Positions 27,319 through 37,366 of a stretch of DNA of 64,000 nucleotides are shown in pieces. Within the stretch, counting starts at the first letter, position 1. Each line of letters opens with the position of its first letter. Under the pieces are notes generated by a model. It was given only the letters and a program-made list of their open reading frames with translations, had not been told where the DNA came from and ran no database searches. The stretch is from the NCBI RefSeq assembly GCF_000379445.1, contig NZ_KB902240.1:217152-281151 (forward strand), read 5' to 3'. Origin of the DNA: Fangia hongkongensis FSC776 = DSM 21703. Lineage in GTDB: Bacteria; Pseudomonadota; Gammaproteobacteria; Francisellales; Francisellaceae. A program made the position numbers and the translations under genes.

Positions 27319-28038
27319 TTACAGCTCAAGCGCTGTTTTTAGTGCAATTTCAATCATCTGTGTAAAGGAGTTTTGACGCTCTTCACTGGTAGTCACTTCA
27401 TGTGTGACCAAATGATCTGAAACCGTTAATAAACAAAGCGCATTCTTGCCAGCGGCTTTTGCATTAGCAAAAAGCGCCGCAGATTCCATTTCAACCACTT
27501 TGCACCCATGCTCTTTTGATATCATTTTATAGTCATCAAAATTTTTGCGATAAAACACATCTGTACAGTGAACTTTAACGCTGTGTAACGGAATCTCAAG
27601 TGTACTTGCCGCAGCTTTTGCCTTATCAACCAAAACTTCTGATGGGCGTGCTAAGCGTGTTTTCTCTCCTGTGACAATCTCAATAAAATCAGATTCCGAA
27701 TAAGACTCTGTCGCCAAAATAACATCATAGACATTAATCTCTTTGACATAAGCACCACAAGAGCCAATACGGATAATGCTCTTTACATCATAGTTTACAA
27801 AAAGCTCGTGCGAGTAAATCCCCATGCTTGGCATCCCCATGCCTGAGCCCATAATGGTCAGTTTTTTCCCTTTATATTCACCTGTGAAGCCCAGCATATT
27901 ACGCACGTGGTTGACTTGTTGTATATTAGATAAATATTTCTCGGCAATTAACTTTGCACGAAGCGGGTCACCCGGCATGATAACCGTCTCAGCAATAAGT
28001 GATTTCTCTTTCGCTTCAATATGTGGTGTTGGAATCAT
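27319..28038 (-). CDS. deoD: Purine-nucleoside phosphorylase DeoD-type
   Basis: This 239-residue hexameric phosphorylase cleaves purine (deoxy)nucleosides to base and pentose 1-phosphate. MPGDPLRAKLIAEKYL, GSGMGMPSMGIYSHEL, IRIGSCGA and KVVEMESAALFA (substrate-binding Met-Glu) are present, as is the catalytic Asp in TVSDHLVT. With ribokinase and transaldolase elsewhere in the window, the cell appears able to use nucleoside pentoses. It follows an APC permease gene on the same strand after an 89-bp gap. Confidence 0.97.
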   Translation of the reverse strand: MIPTPHIEAKEKSLIAETVIMPGDPLRAKLIAEKYLSNIQQVNHVRNMLGFTGEYKGKKLTIMGSGMGMPSMGIYSHELFVNYDVKSIIRIGSCGAYVKEINVYDVILATESYSESDFIEIVTGEKTRLARPSEVLVDKAKAAASTLEIPLHSVKVHCTDVFYRKNFDDYKMISKEHGCKVVEMESAALFANAKAAGKNALCLLTVSDHLVTHEVTTSEERQNSFTQMIEIALKTALEL

Positions 28039-28127
28039 ATGTTGTTCTACTCTCTATTACTCCTATTAACAGAAGAGAAATAGTAACATATCCGCTGGCT
28101 ACACACTATAGCCAGCATTTGAGAAAA

Positions 28128-29630
28128 TTAATCTTCAATCACCCTATCTGTATCACCATGCTCTTTACACATTGCAACATAACGCTTTGAGGTGATAAGG
28201 ATGTAAAATACGATAGAGATAACAATAACAAACCAAATTTTAGGCACAAAATACAACAGCCATAAATAAAGAATAAATGGCAGAATAAACAATAGAAGCT
28301 TTTGTAAACCTACTTTGTGTTGGACACAGGCATAAATCACAAGAAGCACGGTTAAAGTTGCATTCACCAGCATTAAATCATGAAGCGGAATTGTCATCAT
28401 AATCAAACTTAAAATCACAAAGACGATCAAGCCAAAAATACGTGTTTTAGGTGAGATTGCCCCCATACTAATTGGTGCAGCCATATAACCGATGACATGA
28501 TAACCTGTTACAACAACCATCAGCGCAGCCCAGCTATCTGCATTGAAAAGCACAATGGCTGCAAGCACCCAGTTAACAAGCATTGAACGCTTTGAGAAAT
28601 TGTAAATTGGATCTAATTTTGCAATCCAACGCGGCATTTGCCCTTCTGCTGCCATTGCATAAAGCATGCGAGATGAAGCACCAAGATACGTATATCCTGT
28701 TGCTGATGGACTAATCACACTATCAGCAATCAGCAAAATGGCCACAAAGTTAAGTCCTAATAGCATCGCTAAGTTTAAAAGTGGAGAGGAAAAATTAAGC
28801 CCCTGCCAACCCCCTGATTTCACTAAAACATCGTGCGGCACTGCTGACATAAATGCATATTGAAGCGCCATGTATAAAATCATAATCACAATCACCGATA
28901 GAATAATCGATAAAGGGACATTACGCTTTGGATTTTTAATTTCACTTGCAAACGATGCACTGACCTGAAAGCCATTAAATGAATAGACAAGACCTGCACC
29001 AATAATGGCCCAAATAGCACTTGTTGGCCCAAAGGCATCGTTGGTTTCAAGATGAAAATTATTTGTGATCCCTGTATGATCCAAGCCTGCTATCAAAAAG
29101 ATAATCACGGTAAAGATAGGCACAAAAATCTTAAGTACCGTCACAACGTTATTCACTCTTGCTAACAGCTTGACGCCATAATAGTTAATCACAAGATAGA
29201 TAAATAGAATAAAAAGCGCTAATAGCTTTCCTGTATAGGTTAAAGCACCATGTTCCATTAATACAGCAGAGCCTGAAGCCGCTGATAAATACTGTGTTGT
29301 CGCCTGCGCCTCAGTTGCAATCACCACCATAATCCCAAACCAGTTTGCAAAAGCAAAAGGCATTCCAAATATACCGTTATGCGATAGCGAACTTGAACGC
29401 GTTGTCGCACCTCTAACAGGATATACTGCAACCACTTTTGATAAACACATCCCCACTAAAAGCACTAAGATAGCAGCTAAAACCCAAGCTAGAAAGGCCC
29501 AGTTTCCTGCAATTTTCGCTGATAATTGTGCACTAAAGAGCCAACCTGAGCCCACCATACAAGTGGCACTTAGCATTGTGGCACTTAATAGTGACACATT
29601 CGATTTTTTTGGTGTATATTCAGCACCCAT
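28128..29630 (-). CDS. APC-superfamily amino acid permease
   Basis: This is a 500-residue inner-membrane transporter with about 12-13 predicted segments. The first segment has the substrate-site pattern TCMVGSGWLFSA, equivalent to the GSGIF-type unwound helix of APC carriers. SFASEIKNPKRNVPLS after segment 6 is the typical intracellular loop. The final residues are charged and cytosolic. The substrate is not clear from sequence; amino acids are most likely. GGGG before the ATG serves as the ribosome site. Confidence 0.88.
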   Translation of the reverse strand: MGAEYTPKKSNVSLLSATMLSATCMVGSGWLFSAQLSAKIAGNWAFLAWVLAAILVLLVGMCLSKVVAVYPVRGATTRSSSLSHNGIFGMPFAFANWFGIMVVIATEAQATTQYLSAASGSAVLMEHGALTYTGKLLALFILFIYLVINYYGVKLLARVNNVVTVLKIFVPIFTVIIFLIAGLDHTGITNNFHLETNDAFGPTSAIWAIIGAGLVYSFNGFQVSASFASEIKNPKRNVPLSIILSVIVIMILYMALQYAFMSAVPHDVLVKSGGWQGLNFSSPLLNLAMLLGLNFVAILLIADSVISPSATGYTYLGASSRMLYAMAAEGQMPRWIAKLDPIYNFSKRSMLVNWVLAAIVLFNADSWAALMVVVTGYHVIGYMAAPISMGAISPKTRIFGLIVFVILSLIMMTIPLHDLMLVNATLTVLLVIYACVQHKVGLQKLLLFILPFILYLWLLYFVPKIWFVIVISIVFYILITSKRYVAMCKEHGDTDRVIED

Positions 29631-29790
29631 TTTTTTCCCCTATTAGTTCCCGTTTGTAACTATCTTACTGATAGATACAACATTCTCGATTTACCCCTAG
29701 ATGCTCGAGTGTATCTAAGTTAAATAATTTTGTAAATTGAGATTACATAGATTATTGTGAAAAAATCACACCAAATGTAGAAAACAAAAA

Positions 29791-30972
29791 TTAAAGCGCT
29801 TGCGCTGCAGCCCAGCCAGAAGCCCACGCCCACTGGAAATTATACCCTCCAAGCCAGCCTGTTACATCCAACACTTCACCAATAAAGTACAAGCCTTTAA
29901 CCTTGTTACTTTCAAATGTTTTGGAGGAGATTTCATCTGTACTCACGCCACCTAAAGTCACTTCAGCTGTACGATACCCCTCGGTTGAACAAGGCATAAT
30001 TTGCCATTTTTGAAATAAATCTGAAATATTTTGGATATCAATCGCTTTTAACGCAGCAATTTTGCTACTAAGCAGCTTCTCATCAACAAAATGAGAGACT
30101 AAGCGCTTTGGAAACACGCTCTCCAAAATAGTTTTCAATTGCTGTTTAGAGCCCTCTTTTTGCTGCTTTAGGATATATTCCACTAGGGCAATATCTGGCC
30201 GTAAGGTGACAGTGATATGATCCTTTGGCTGCCAAAAGGAAGAAATTTGCAAAATAGCAGGTCCACTTAGCCCTCTATGAGTAAAAAGAATATTCTCCTC
30301 AAAACTCATTTGATTACAGCTGACATTGGCAAACACTGAAACACCTGCAAGTTCACTGTAAAGGCGCTTATCTTTCTCGGATAATACAAATGGCACAAGC
30401 GCCGCTCTTGTCGGAAGTACCTTCAAGCCAAATTCCCTAGCAATATCATAGCCAAAACCGCTCGCACCCATCGTCGGAATCGACAAACCGCCTGTCGCAA
30501 TGACAAGCTTATCGGCTAAATACTGACAATCATTTGTCGTAACAGAGAAGTTCTCTGTTTGAGCATTTTTATTGATCTTAGTGACTTTTGTATTCAGTTT
30601 AATGGTGATGTTATACGCTTTGCATTCATCAAGCAAGATATCCACAATCTCTTTTGATTTCCCATTACAAAAAAGCTGCCCCAAGGTCTTTTCATGATAT
30701 TGAAGCTGATAGCGCTCAACGAGTGAAATAAAATCCCACTGCGTGTAACGCGTCAATGCAGATTTACAAAAGTGCGCATTTTGTGAGAGAAATTTCTCTG
30801 GAGCAACATAGTAATTGGTAAAATTACAACGCCCACCGCCTGACATCAGGATTTTTTTGCCCACCTTATTGGCATGGTCAATCACAAGCACATTTTTCCC
30901 TCGTTTTGCTGCTTCTATTGCGCACATCAAACCCGAGGCTCCTGCACCGATAATGATAACTTGTTGTTTCAT
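29791..30972 (-). CDS. HI0933/YhiN-family flavoprotein
   Basis: This 393-residue FAD-binding protein starts with IIGAGASGLMCAIEAAKRG, followed by GKKILMSGGGRCNFTN, the signature of the HI0933 family (NAD(P)/FAD-dependent oxidoreductase, YhiN). The C-terminal LYFIGEVLDVTGWLGGYNFQ closes the FAD site. The physiological reaction of the family is not established. It is divergent from recN with 123 bp between them. Confidence 0.93.
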   Translation of the reverse strand: MKQQVIIIGAGASGLMCAIEAAKRGKNVLVIDHANKVGKKILMSGGGRCNFTNYYVAPEKFLSQNAHFCKSALTRYTQWDFISLVERYQLQYHEKTLGQLFCNGKSKEIVDILLDECKAYNITIKLNTKVTKINKNAQTENFSVTTNDCQYLADKLVIATGGLSIPTMGASGFGYDIAREFGLKVLPTRAALVPFVLSEKDKRLYSELAGVSVFANVSCNQMSFEENILFTHRGLSGPAILQISSFWQPKDHITVTLRPDIALVEYILKQQKEGSKQQLKTILESVFPKRLVSHFVDEKLLSSKIAALKAIDIQNISDLFQKWQIMPCSTEGYRTAEVTLGGVSTDEISSKTFESNKVKGLYFIGEVLDVTGWLGGYNFQWAWASGWAAAQAL

Positions 30973-31095
30973 ACTAATAACTTTTCATCACAAAGTTGTG
31001 AATTTCATTTGCTTAATATCGTGCAAAACTATCATAATTAGCACAAGTTCCTAAGCATTTTTATTGTATTCATAGAAAATAAAAGAAAAAAGATT

Positions 31096-32757
31096 ATGTT
31101 AAACTACTTATCTATCAGCAACTTCACCATAATCAAACAAACTGAAGTACATTTTAAAAAAGGCATGAGCACCATTACGGGTGAAACCGGTGCTGGAAAA
31201 TCGATATTAATTGATGCTTTAATGATTGTGTTAGGCGCTCGCATAGACAAAACACTTATCCCAAAAGAGCTGCCCTCTGAAATCTCAGCAATTTTTGAAA
31301 TCGCTAAAATCCCTAAAGCCAAAGCCTTTCTCAAAGAGCATGCCTTAGGTAGTGATCAGGAGTGTATCTTACGACGAGTGATCTACAAAGATGGTAAAAC
31401 ACGAGCTTTTATCAATGGCACACCCGTGACACTTACACAGTTAAAAGCTATCTCTCAGCATATTATCAGTATTTATGGACAAAATGCGCATCACTCTTTG
31501 AAAGAAAACTCCACACAACTGGAACGCTTAGATAGCTATGCTGGCATTACACTTGAGGTTCAAGCGCTTGCGACACTTTATCACAAAATCACACAGCTAC
31601 AGAAAAAAATTGATCATGAAAAAAGCCACATTGAAAAAGAGGCTTTAGAGAAAGAATTACTTAGCTATCAACATGAGGAGCTAAATGAGCTTAGCCTAAA
31701 AGACGATGAGTTGGAAACGTTAGATCATGAGCATAGCGCATTGGCAAATGCTGAAAATAAAACACAAACACTCTCTCAGATTATTGAACATTTGTATGAG
31801 AGCGATCAGAGTATTATCAACCAGATTTCTCAATTAACACAGCTTCTTAGTTCACACAATACACATGATGAGTTTAAAACATTAAAAGAGCTGTTTGAGC
31901 AAAGCATTTTATATCTAAATGAGACACATGATGAGGCCAAGCAACAGCTTGAATCGCTTGAAATTAACCCACAAAAGTTAGGAGAGATTGAATCTAGACT
32001 TGAGCAAATTTATGCTCTAGCACGCAAGCATAAGATTGAACCTTCAAGACTATCAGAGCATTTGGCTCATATTGAAAAAAGATTAGCTCAAATGCATGAT
32101 AGTCATTTGAAGTTACATACGCTTATTAAAGAGCAACAGGTAATTGCTGAGACATACCAAAAAGAAGCGCAAAGCATTTCAACAAAGCGCCATGCAGCAA
32201 GCAAAGGATTTGCCAAAGAAGTCCTTAAAATATTAAGAGAGCTTAATATTAAAACGGGCAGTTTCAATGTTCAGCTTAAAACCTCAGCGCAAAAAGGCGT
32301 CACTGGAATAGATCACTGTGAATTTCTAATCAACTTCAATAATAATACTGAGGCTGGCAGTCTCGATAAAATCGCATCAGGTGGCGAGTTAAGTCGAATT
32401 GGTCTTGCTATTCATGTGGTAGCCTCCAAACGAATTGCACCACCAACACTTATTTTTGATGAGGTGGATGTTGGGATCAGTGGTGCTACAGCTGAAATTG
32501 TCGGCAGTCTTTTAAAGGAAGTTTCCCAAAATGCACAAATTATCTGCATCACCCACCAAGCACAAGTCTCCATTCAAGGAGATCAGCAATATCATATTAG
32601 AAAAAAACATCTTAAAAATGAAACCTACTCTGAAATTATTGAGCTGAATCCACAAGAGCGCATAGAAGAAACCGCGCGCATTATTGGAGGCATTGATTTA
32701 ACTGAAAAAACCCTTCAACATGCAAAAGAGATGTATGAGCGCTTTCACTCACACTAA
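31096..32757 (+). CDS. recN: DNA repair protein RecN
   Basis: This is a 553-residue SMC-like protein of double-strand break repair. The N-terminus has ITGETGAGKSILIDALMI (Walker A). A long coiled coil follows (about 150-370), and the C-terminal ATPase half has the signature ASGGELSRIGLAIHV with Walker B LIFDEVDVGISG. The arrangement is complete. I see no obvious LexA box upstream in the 123-bp divergent region. It ends three bases from the convergent gene on the minus strand. Confidence 0.96.
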   Translation: MLNYLSISNFTIIKQTEVHFKKGMSTITGETGAGKSILIDALMIVLGARIDKTLIPKELPSEISAIFEIAKIPKAKAFLKEHALGSDQECILRRVIYKDGKTRAFINGTPVTLTQLKAISQHIISIYGQNAHHSLKENSTQLERLDSYAGITLEVQALATLYHKITQLQKKIDHEKSHIEKEALEKELLSYQHEELNELSLKDDELETLDHEHSALANAENKTQTLSQIIEHLYESDQSIINQISQLTQLLSSHNTHDEFKTLKELFEQSILYLNETHDEAKQQLESLEINPQKLGEIESRLEQIYALARKHKIEPSRLSEHLAHIEKRLAQMHDSHLKLHTLIKEQQVIAETYQKEAQSISTKRHAASKGFAKEVLKILRELNIKTGSFNVQLKTSAQKGVTGIDHCEFLINFNNNTEAGSLDKIASGGELSRIGLAIHVVASKRIAPPTLIFDEVDVGISGATAEIVGSLLKEVSQNAQIICITHQAQVSIQGDQQYHIRKKHLKNETYSEIIELNPQERIEETARIIGGIDLTEKTLQHAKEMYERFHSH

Positions 32758-32760
32758 TGA

Positions 32761-33345
32761 TTAATATTTACACTTAATAAGCACATTATTGGATGATTGA
32801 GTGGTCGTTGCGCGGCAATTTAATCCAGCAAATGAAAAGGCAGGCTTTTTAGTTTTTCTATCAACCACTTTCAGCTTTCCTTTATCCCACATTACCGACA
32901 ATAGCGCTGCCTTTGACTGATTGGGCGATAAAGCCTGCATTGGTTTTTTAACGATAAGACCAAGTGTACCAAGGTGGGCTCTCTTTGAGGTACTGTTTAT
33001 TAAATTCTTAGCAATGGTTAAATGTACCAAAGGATAGTTTTGCGGCTTTGGACTTGCACACAACAATTGTAAATAAGAGATATCTGCATTGTTGATTATA
33101 TAGTTAGTCAATTTCTGTGATATATAACTAAACTGACTCTCTGCCTCTACGCCACCATGATTTTTGTATTTAACATACATTTTGCTTTCAGAAGAAGCAC
33201 AATAAGCCGGCATAAGCACTGTGATGCTTGCTTTGGTCTCTTGAACTACGGAGGTGGAGCTGTTTTGAGTAGCATAGGCATAACTTGCTCCCCCAACAAG
33301 AGCGCCCAAAGCTACACAAAGTTTTAATCGTTTAATTAACTTCAT
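32761..33345 (-). CDS. Unrecognised exported protein
   Basis: The 194-residue product has a clear Sec signal peptide (basic start MKLIKRLK, hydrophobic core, cleavage after YAYA near residue 25). The mature part is about 170 residues with four or more cysteines (MPAYCASS, LLCASP, LNCRAT, and a terminal KCKY), which could form disulfides in the periplasm. I do not recognise the family. The start at 33345 is an ATG; a GTG just before it is less likely. It converges on recN. Confidence 0.7.
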   Translation of the reverse strand: MKLIKRLKLCVALGALVGGASYAYATQNSSTSVVQETKASITVLMPAYCASSESKMYVKYKNHGGVEAESQFSYISQKLTNYIINNADISYLQLLCASPKPQNYPLVHLTIAKNLINSTSKRAHLGTLGLIVKKPMQALSPNQSKAALLSVMWDKGKLKVVDRKTKKPAFSFAGLNCRATTTQSSNNVLIKCKY

Positions 33346-33701
33346 CACATATCTATCTTTATATTTTCACTCAGTTATAGCGCTTTAAAAAAGTGCTACT
33401 ACTCTATATTTACTCTATAACAAGTTTAACAAGCCAAAACATCATTACTAATAAAGCTTGGCAAAATTTCAATAAACCACTTTCAACTTTACCATTAACT
33501 GAATAAACGGCTTATAATGCTACAAGTTTAAGTATAGCTTATTTTGCTTTCCCTATAATAATCACACTTGCAGGCATAATGGAAGTATAAAGTTGTAAAC
33601 TTGTATTTATTATAACCAAACAACCCACTTCGGTTTTGTAATATTACTGTAACAATTCACTGTTACGCTATTAATAGGTGCAGAGCTTAATAAGGGAAAT
33701 G
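33346..33701. other. Divergent intergenic region, 356 bp
   Basis: No gene is seen. It is AT-rich and serves as the promoter region for both flanking genes. Small inverted repeats are visible (AGCGCTTT/AAGTGCT near 33380, GTAACA/TGTTAC near 33650), but no clear operator. Confidence 0.5.
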
Positions 33702-35348
33702 ATGAGTAAATTACATATGCAAAAGGTCATGGATTACCGTCCTTTGCAGCGTGATATTGTGGATGGCTCACAACGGCGAGACTATAAAAAAATCTTTGAA
33801 TCTGTCATTGCCGCAGTGAATAAAGCGACCTCACTTTATCATAACAAATGGAAAGAGAATCAGGAAAACGCACTGAAAATCAATCTGATTTTACTCAAGT
33901 TTAACGTTAGAATGAGCTCACATAACAGACTTATTTGCTCTGATCCAAAGCTAGTTATGGGGCTTTTGGGGACTGGGTTTAAAGAGCACATGTTCTCTGG
34001 AATGAAGCATCTAAGTCAAAAGCACTTTACCCATAGTGAATATCTCTATGATCTGGATAATGATTTGAAGTTTATGGAAACTGAGCGAAATAGTGGTGCG
34101 AATCTTGGTAGAACCTCTTGCTATCATTTTATTCGTTTTTTAGTAGACCCGATGATTAATCTATTTAACCTATCAGACTATGGTCATAGAAAGTGCAGCG
34201 CTCAAGTCTCTGACGCTAATATTCGGCGGTTTTTCCAATCATGGGTGAATTTTTCACACATGCCACACCATCACCGCTCAGATAATCCTTTTATTTCTGA
34301 TCATGGTGGCTGGATGTCAAAATCTGAACATCACAGTAGAAACAAATGGCAGCACTTTATTACACAAATTGCTAAATGGGAGACTTCCCTTAGCGAAAAA
34401 ATTTCAACTGGCTGGGAAGAAGGCACTGAAATTGAAATGTATAATGGAACAGGAAAAAAGAAACTTAAGGCCATCCCTCAGCAGGTAGCACCAGAGGAAA
34501 TGCTTTTACCTACCTATGACAGAAACCTAAATAATATTCTTCTCAAGTTCAAAGAATTACTTGTTCAAGCAGCGCCACAAACCAGACAAACCATTGATAC
34601 AGATCCACTTTTATATAACTTTTTTACCGCACTTGAAAGCGAAGTCAATAAAGAAAATCTAAGAGCCAAGTTAGACACATCCGCTAATGGCAGCTTTAAG
34701 CAAAATGTTGATAGTGATTATTATCTCTATCAATACGCCACTTATTTTTTAAGCATCTTCCAACAGAGTATTGATCAATATCACCATCATACTGATAATC
34801 AAAAAGATGCTTGGAATTATAAATTTGCACGCACTGGTGAAGAGCTAGAATTTAAGGCAGAGTATTTATTAGATCCTTTTACCACAGAAGGCAGAATCAA
34901 TTTTTGGGGTGAAGCAACCCTTGCAAATTCACTTCACTACCGTGATGGATGGCATGGGAAAACAGGACGAATCCGTGTGATTTATTATGCACTTTTTATT
35001 ACACAGGTGGAAATCATTATTAAAACCACACGCATCTTGCGCGACAAGCTTGACGCCTCTTTCAAGAAAAAATTATATCAACATGCGATCTATCAAATTA
35101 TAGATTGTCTCAAATATAGCTTTAAACATTTAAAAAATACCAGCATGTTTGGTGGATCAAAGGGCGAGTTTTCATTTTATACACTCCTTGAGAATAACAC
35201 TAAGGCCTTTGCGCATGAACTAAATACAACCATTGTAAATGATGCTGTTATCGCATCAACTAAAAACAAAGAACTGACTTATTTGCGCGATATATTTAAC
35301 TATTGGAATCAAAGCCTTGGTACGATCGCAACGCTCAAGCTCGCATAA
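33702..35348 (+). CDS. Large unrecognised soluble protein
   Basis: The product is 548 residues from ATG 33702, chosen because AAGGGA lies four bases upstream; the frame is open a little further back. There is no signal peptide or membrane segment, so it should be cytosolic or exported by another route. It is rich in His, Tyr, Phe and Lys, with a His cluster near residues 190-215 (SHMPHHHRS, SEHHSRNKWQHF) and long helical stretches. I find no recognisable catalytic motif. A MITE and a metalloprotease follow downstream. No function is proposed. Confidence 0.75.
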   Translation: MSKLHMQKVMDYRPLQRDIVDGSQRRDYKKIFESVIAAVNKATSLYHNKWKENQENALKINLILLKFNVRMSSHNRLICSDPKLVMGLLGTGFKEHMFSGMKHLSQKHFTHSEYLYDLDNDLKFMETERNSGANLGRTSCYHFIRFLVDPMINLFNLSDYGHRKCSAQVSDANIRRFFQSWVNFSHMPHHHRSDNPFISDHGGWMSKSEHHSRNKWQHFITQIAKWETSLSEKISTGWEEGTEIEMYNGTGKKKLKAIPQQVAPEEMLLPTYDRNLNNILLKFKELLVQAAPQTRQTIDTDPLLYNFFTALESEVNKENLRAKLDTSANGSFKQNVDSDYYLYQYATYFLSIFQQSIDQYHHHTDNQKDAWNYKFARTGEELEFKAEYLLDPFTTEGRINFWGEATLANSLHYRDGWHGKTGRIRVIYYALFITQVEIIIKTTRILRDKLDASFKKKLYQHAIYQIIDCLKYSFKHLKNTSMFGGSKGEFSFYTLLENNTKAFAHELNTTIVNDAVIASTKNKELTYLRDIFNYWNQSLGTIATLKLA

Positions 35349-35528
35349 AGGCAGATACTAATTACTGTAAATTATTTTTCTTGCCTTTTTTATATATTCA
35401 TCGCTATAGGCATAGTTACAACAAAACTCATAAAAACTGTCTGATTTTGTCAATATATAGTCCTTTTATGATAAAAAATTGGATTTTTTTGGTCTACATT
35501 TGCATTTACAAACAACTTATACCTATCA
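35349..35528. other. Intergenic segment before MITE copy B
   Basis: This AT-rich stretch holds no gene. An in-frame ORF overlapping the end of the previous gene (35303-35596) runs into the MITE and has no ribosome site, so it is not taken as real. Confidence 0.5.
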
Positions 35529-35695
35529 TATACCACTCGCGAATCATTTTGCGGTGTTTAATGTTGAAGAAGTTTTTGATAGTTTTGAGTCATTAGGTTG
35601 CAGGTAATAGCTCGGACTATTAGCAATATCTGATGACTCAAAAGAACAAGAAATTCAATGGCAGAAATAGGGTAAAATGGTTTGCGGGTGGTATA
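35529..35695 (+). mobile_element. MITE, full-length copy B (167 bp)
   Basis: It starts TATACCACTCGCGAATCATT and ends TGGTTTGCGGGTGGTATA; the outer 22 bases are inverted repeats with three mismatches. The inner inverted repeat TTTTGAGTCAT/ATGACTCAAAA is perfect in this copy, and TAATAG/CTATTA forms the tip. It has the same length and orientation as copy A, with six base differences. It carries no coding capacity. It lies 69 bp upstream of the metalloprotease start, so it probably contributes to or separates its promoter. Confidence 0.9.
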
Positions 35696-35764
35696 TCAAC
35701 TCCCATTTAACCCCGACTACCAATTATCGTCTTTTTACAGCTGCCAGCTGAGGAGGTAATACTT

Positions 35765-37261
35765 ATGGTTTCTCTTTTTAGAATTTTCATGGCTATTGTG
35801 TTAAGCGGTATGCTTATACTTGCTTATGCGCAACTTCCACAAGATGAAAAAATAAGGCATATAGAATCACAAGATCAGGCATTATTACAAGATATTTGTA
35901 AATATCAATCGGCATTTAGTGGTAACCAGCTCACTACAGGAAAAAGTATTTGTTTAGCAGATGATAATATCAATTATTTGTATCTTCCCGAGGCTTCTAA
36001 TTATAGCTCACTTAGTATCACTACAGGTTATGGAAGTGGTGATCTTTCGATATATACAAAAAACAACAGTTGGCCAACAAGCGACACATATGATTACCAA
36101 TCAGCAACGCTTGGCAATAATGAATGTATTGTTGTTTCATCCCCCAAGGGATATTGGCAGTATATTATGATACAAGGTGAAAAGCATGGCGCCTCCTTGG
36201 TTGTTGATTTAGGTGCAACGAGTTGTCGCACGCTGGGTAATGGATCTCAAGGCAATAAAGGCTATCCTTATAACTTTGCTCATATCAAAGTTTTTCGTTT
36301 TTCATTTATTGATGCTGATTTCAGCTGGAACAATATTTTAGCGGATTTACAAAAAGCTCAAATATATTATAGCGCACAATCCTATCACAAATTTAACCTC
36401 ACCTATGATCTATCAGAACCTGTCATTGTAATCGATCAACCCAAAGCAACATTTGATGATAATTATCATGCTTGGCGAGAGGTATACAGCGCAAAAATTA
36501 AAGAGCGCGGTGTTGATATTAACGCGCCAGGTGAAGGAAATGTGATTATGATCACAGCACCACAAGTAGGAAACTACAACTCCAGTGCTGCGCCACCTAT
36601 TATGGAACTCTATCATTATCATGCAGGTGTGATTGCACATGAGCTAGGACATGCACTTGGTCTTCGCCATGCCAAAGCATTAGAGGCGGGAGAAGGTAGA
36701 GTTATTGGCGATGGGAACTATGAAAAAGAGAGCCTTAACTATGGCAATGTATACAGCATGATGGGAATGGGTGCTTATTCTATGCAAGAATATAACCTGC
36801 TTTATAAAAAGTATTTCAACTGGGTCTCTGAACGTGAGGTGCCTTTAGTTCAAAGCTCAGGCACCTACCGCATTTATGCATTTGACCAAAAAACCAATGA
36901 GCATTTGCCACTTGGACTTAGAATTCAATCAGGCAATAAACGCTATACATACTGGCTAGAATATAGGACAACAAATGCGCATTATCCAAACACAAAAAAT
37001 GGGATACTTATTAACCTTGAGGGCTATTTTGCTAATGAAAAAGATAAGCGTTTTTGGGAAACCACATCGTATCTTTTAGATATGACACCCGGCTCCAAAA
37101 CACCTGGTTGGTGGGCTGAAGATCAAACAGACTCTGAGTTACAAATCAACCAAACTTACGAAGATCATTGGGGTGGTTTTCGCATCACCCCCATCGCCAA
37201 AGGCACTCACCCAACAGATAAGCATCCTTGGATTGAGGTATATGTTGAAATATTAAAATAA
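35765..37261 (+). CDS. Secreted zinc metalloprotease (PPC domain plus metzincin catalytic domain)
   Basis: The 498-residue protein has a signal peptide (cleavage around AYAQ, residue 22). Residues about 60-150 resemble a pre-peptidase C-terminal (PPC) beta-domain (GSGDLSIYTKNN, LGNNECIVV). The catalytic domain contains the extended zinc motif AHELGHALGLRH (near residue 291) and a following SMMGMG that fits the metzincin Met-turn. The pattern is closest to the M11 gametolysin type or related matrixins, but the exact family is uncertain. AGGAGG precedes the ATG. It is likely secreted to degrade extracellular protein. A PPC domain at the N-terminal side is less common than at the C-terminus. Confidence 0.85.
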   Translation: MVSLFRIFMAIVLSGMLILAYAQLPQDEKIRHIESQDQALLQDICKYQSAFSGNQLTTGKSICLADDNINYLYLPEASNYSSLSITTGYGSGDLSIYTKNNSWPTSDTYDYQSATLGNNECIVVSSPKGYWQYIMIQGEKHGASLVVDLGATSCRTLGNGSQGNKGYPYNFAHIKVFRFSFIDADFSWNNILADLQKAQIYYSAQSYHKFNLTYDLSEPVIVIDQPKATFDDNYHAWREVYSAKIKERGVDINAPGEGNVIMITAPQVGNYNSSAAPPIMELYHYHAGVIAHELGHALGLRHAKALEAGEGRVIGDGNYEKESLNYGNVYSMMGMGAYSMQEYNLLYKKYFNWVSEREVPLVQSSGTYRIYAFDQKTNEHLPLGLRIQSGNKRYTYWLEYRTTNAHYPNTKNGILINLEGYFANEKDKRFWETTSYLLDMTPGSKTPGWWAEDQTDSELQINQTYEDHWGGFRITPIAKGTHPTDKHPWIEVYVEILK

Positions 37262-37262
37262 A

Positions 37263-37349
37263 TGGTGCCGGGAGAGAGACTCGAACTCTCACATCCTTTC
37301 GGATACCGGATTTTGAATCCGGCGCGTCTACCGATTTCACCACCCCGGC
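37263..37349 (-). tRNA. tRNA-Leu (anticodon CAA)
   Basis: On the minus strand the sequence starts GCCGGGG and ends with CCCGGCA plus an encoded CCA. The anticodon arm is CCGGA-TTCAAAA-TCCGG, giving anticodon CAA. The long variable arm (TATCCGAAAGGATG) and the GAGTTCGAGTCTC T-arm are those of a class II leucine tRNA. Length is 87 nt with CCA. Confidence 0.97.
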
Positions 37350-37366
37350 AAGTTGAAGCGTTTTTC

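Noticed and set aside
35303..35596. 97-residue open frame across the end of the 548-residue gene into the MITE
   Set aside because: No ribosome site, a mixed composition and run-in to the mobile element indicate it is not real.
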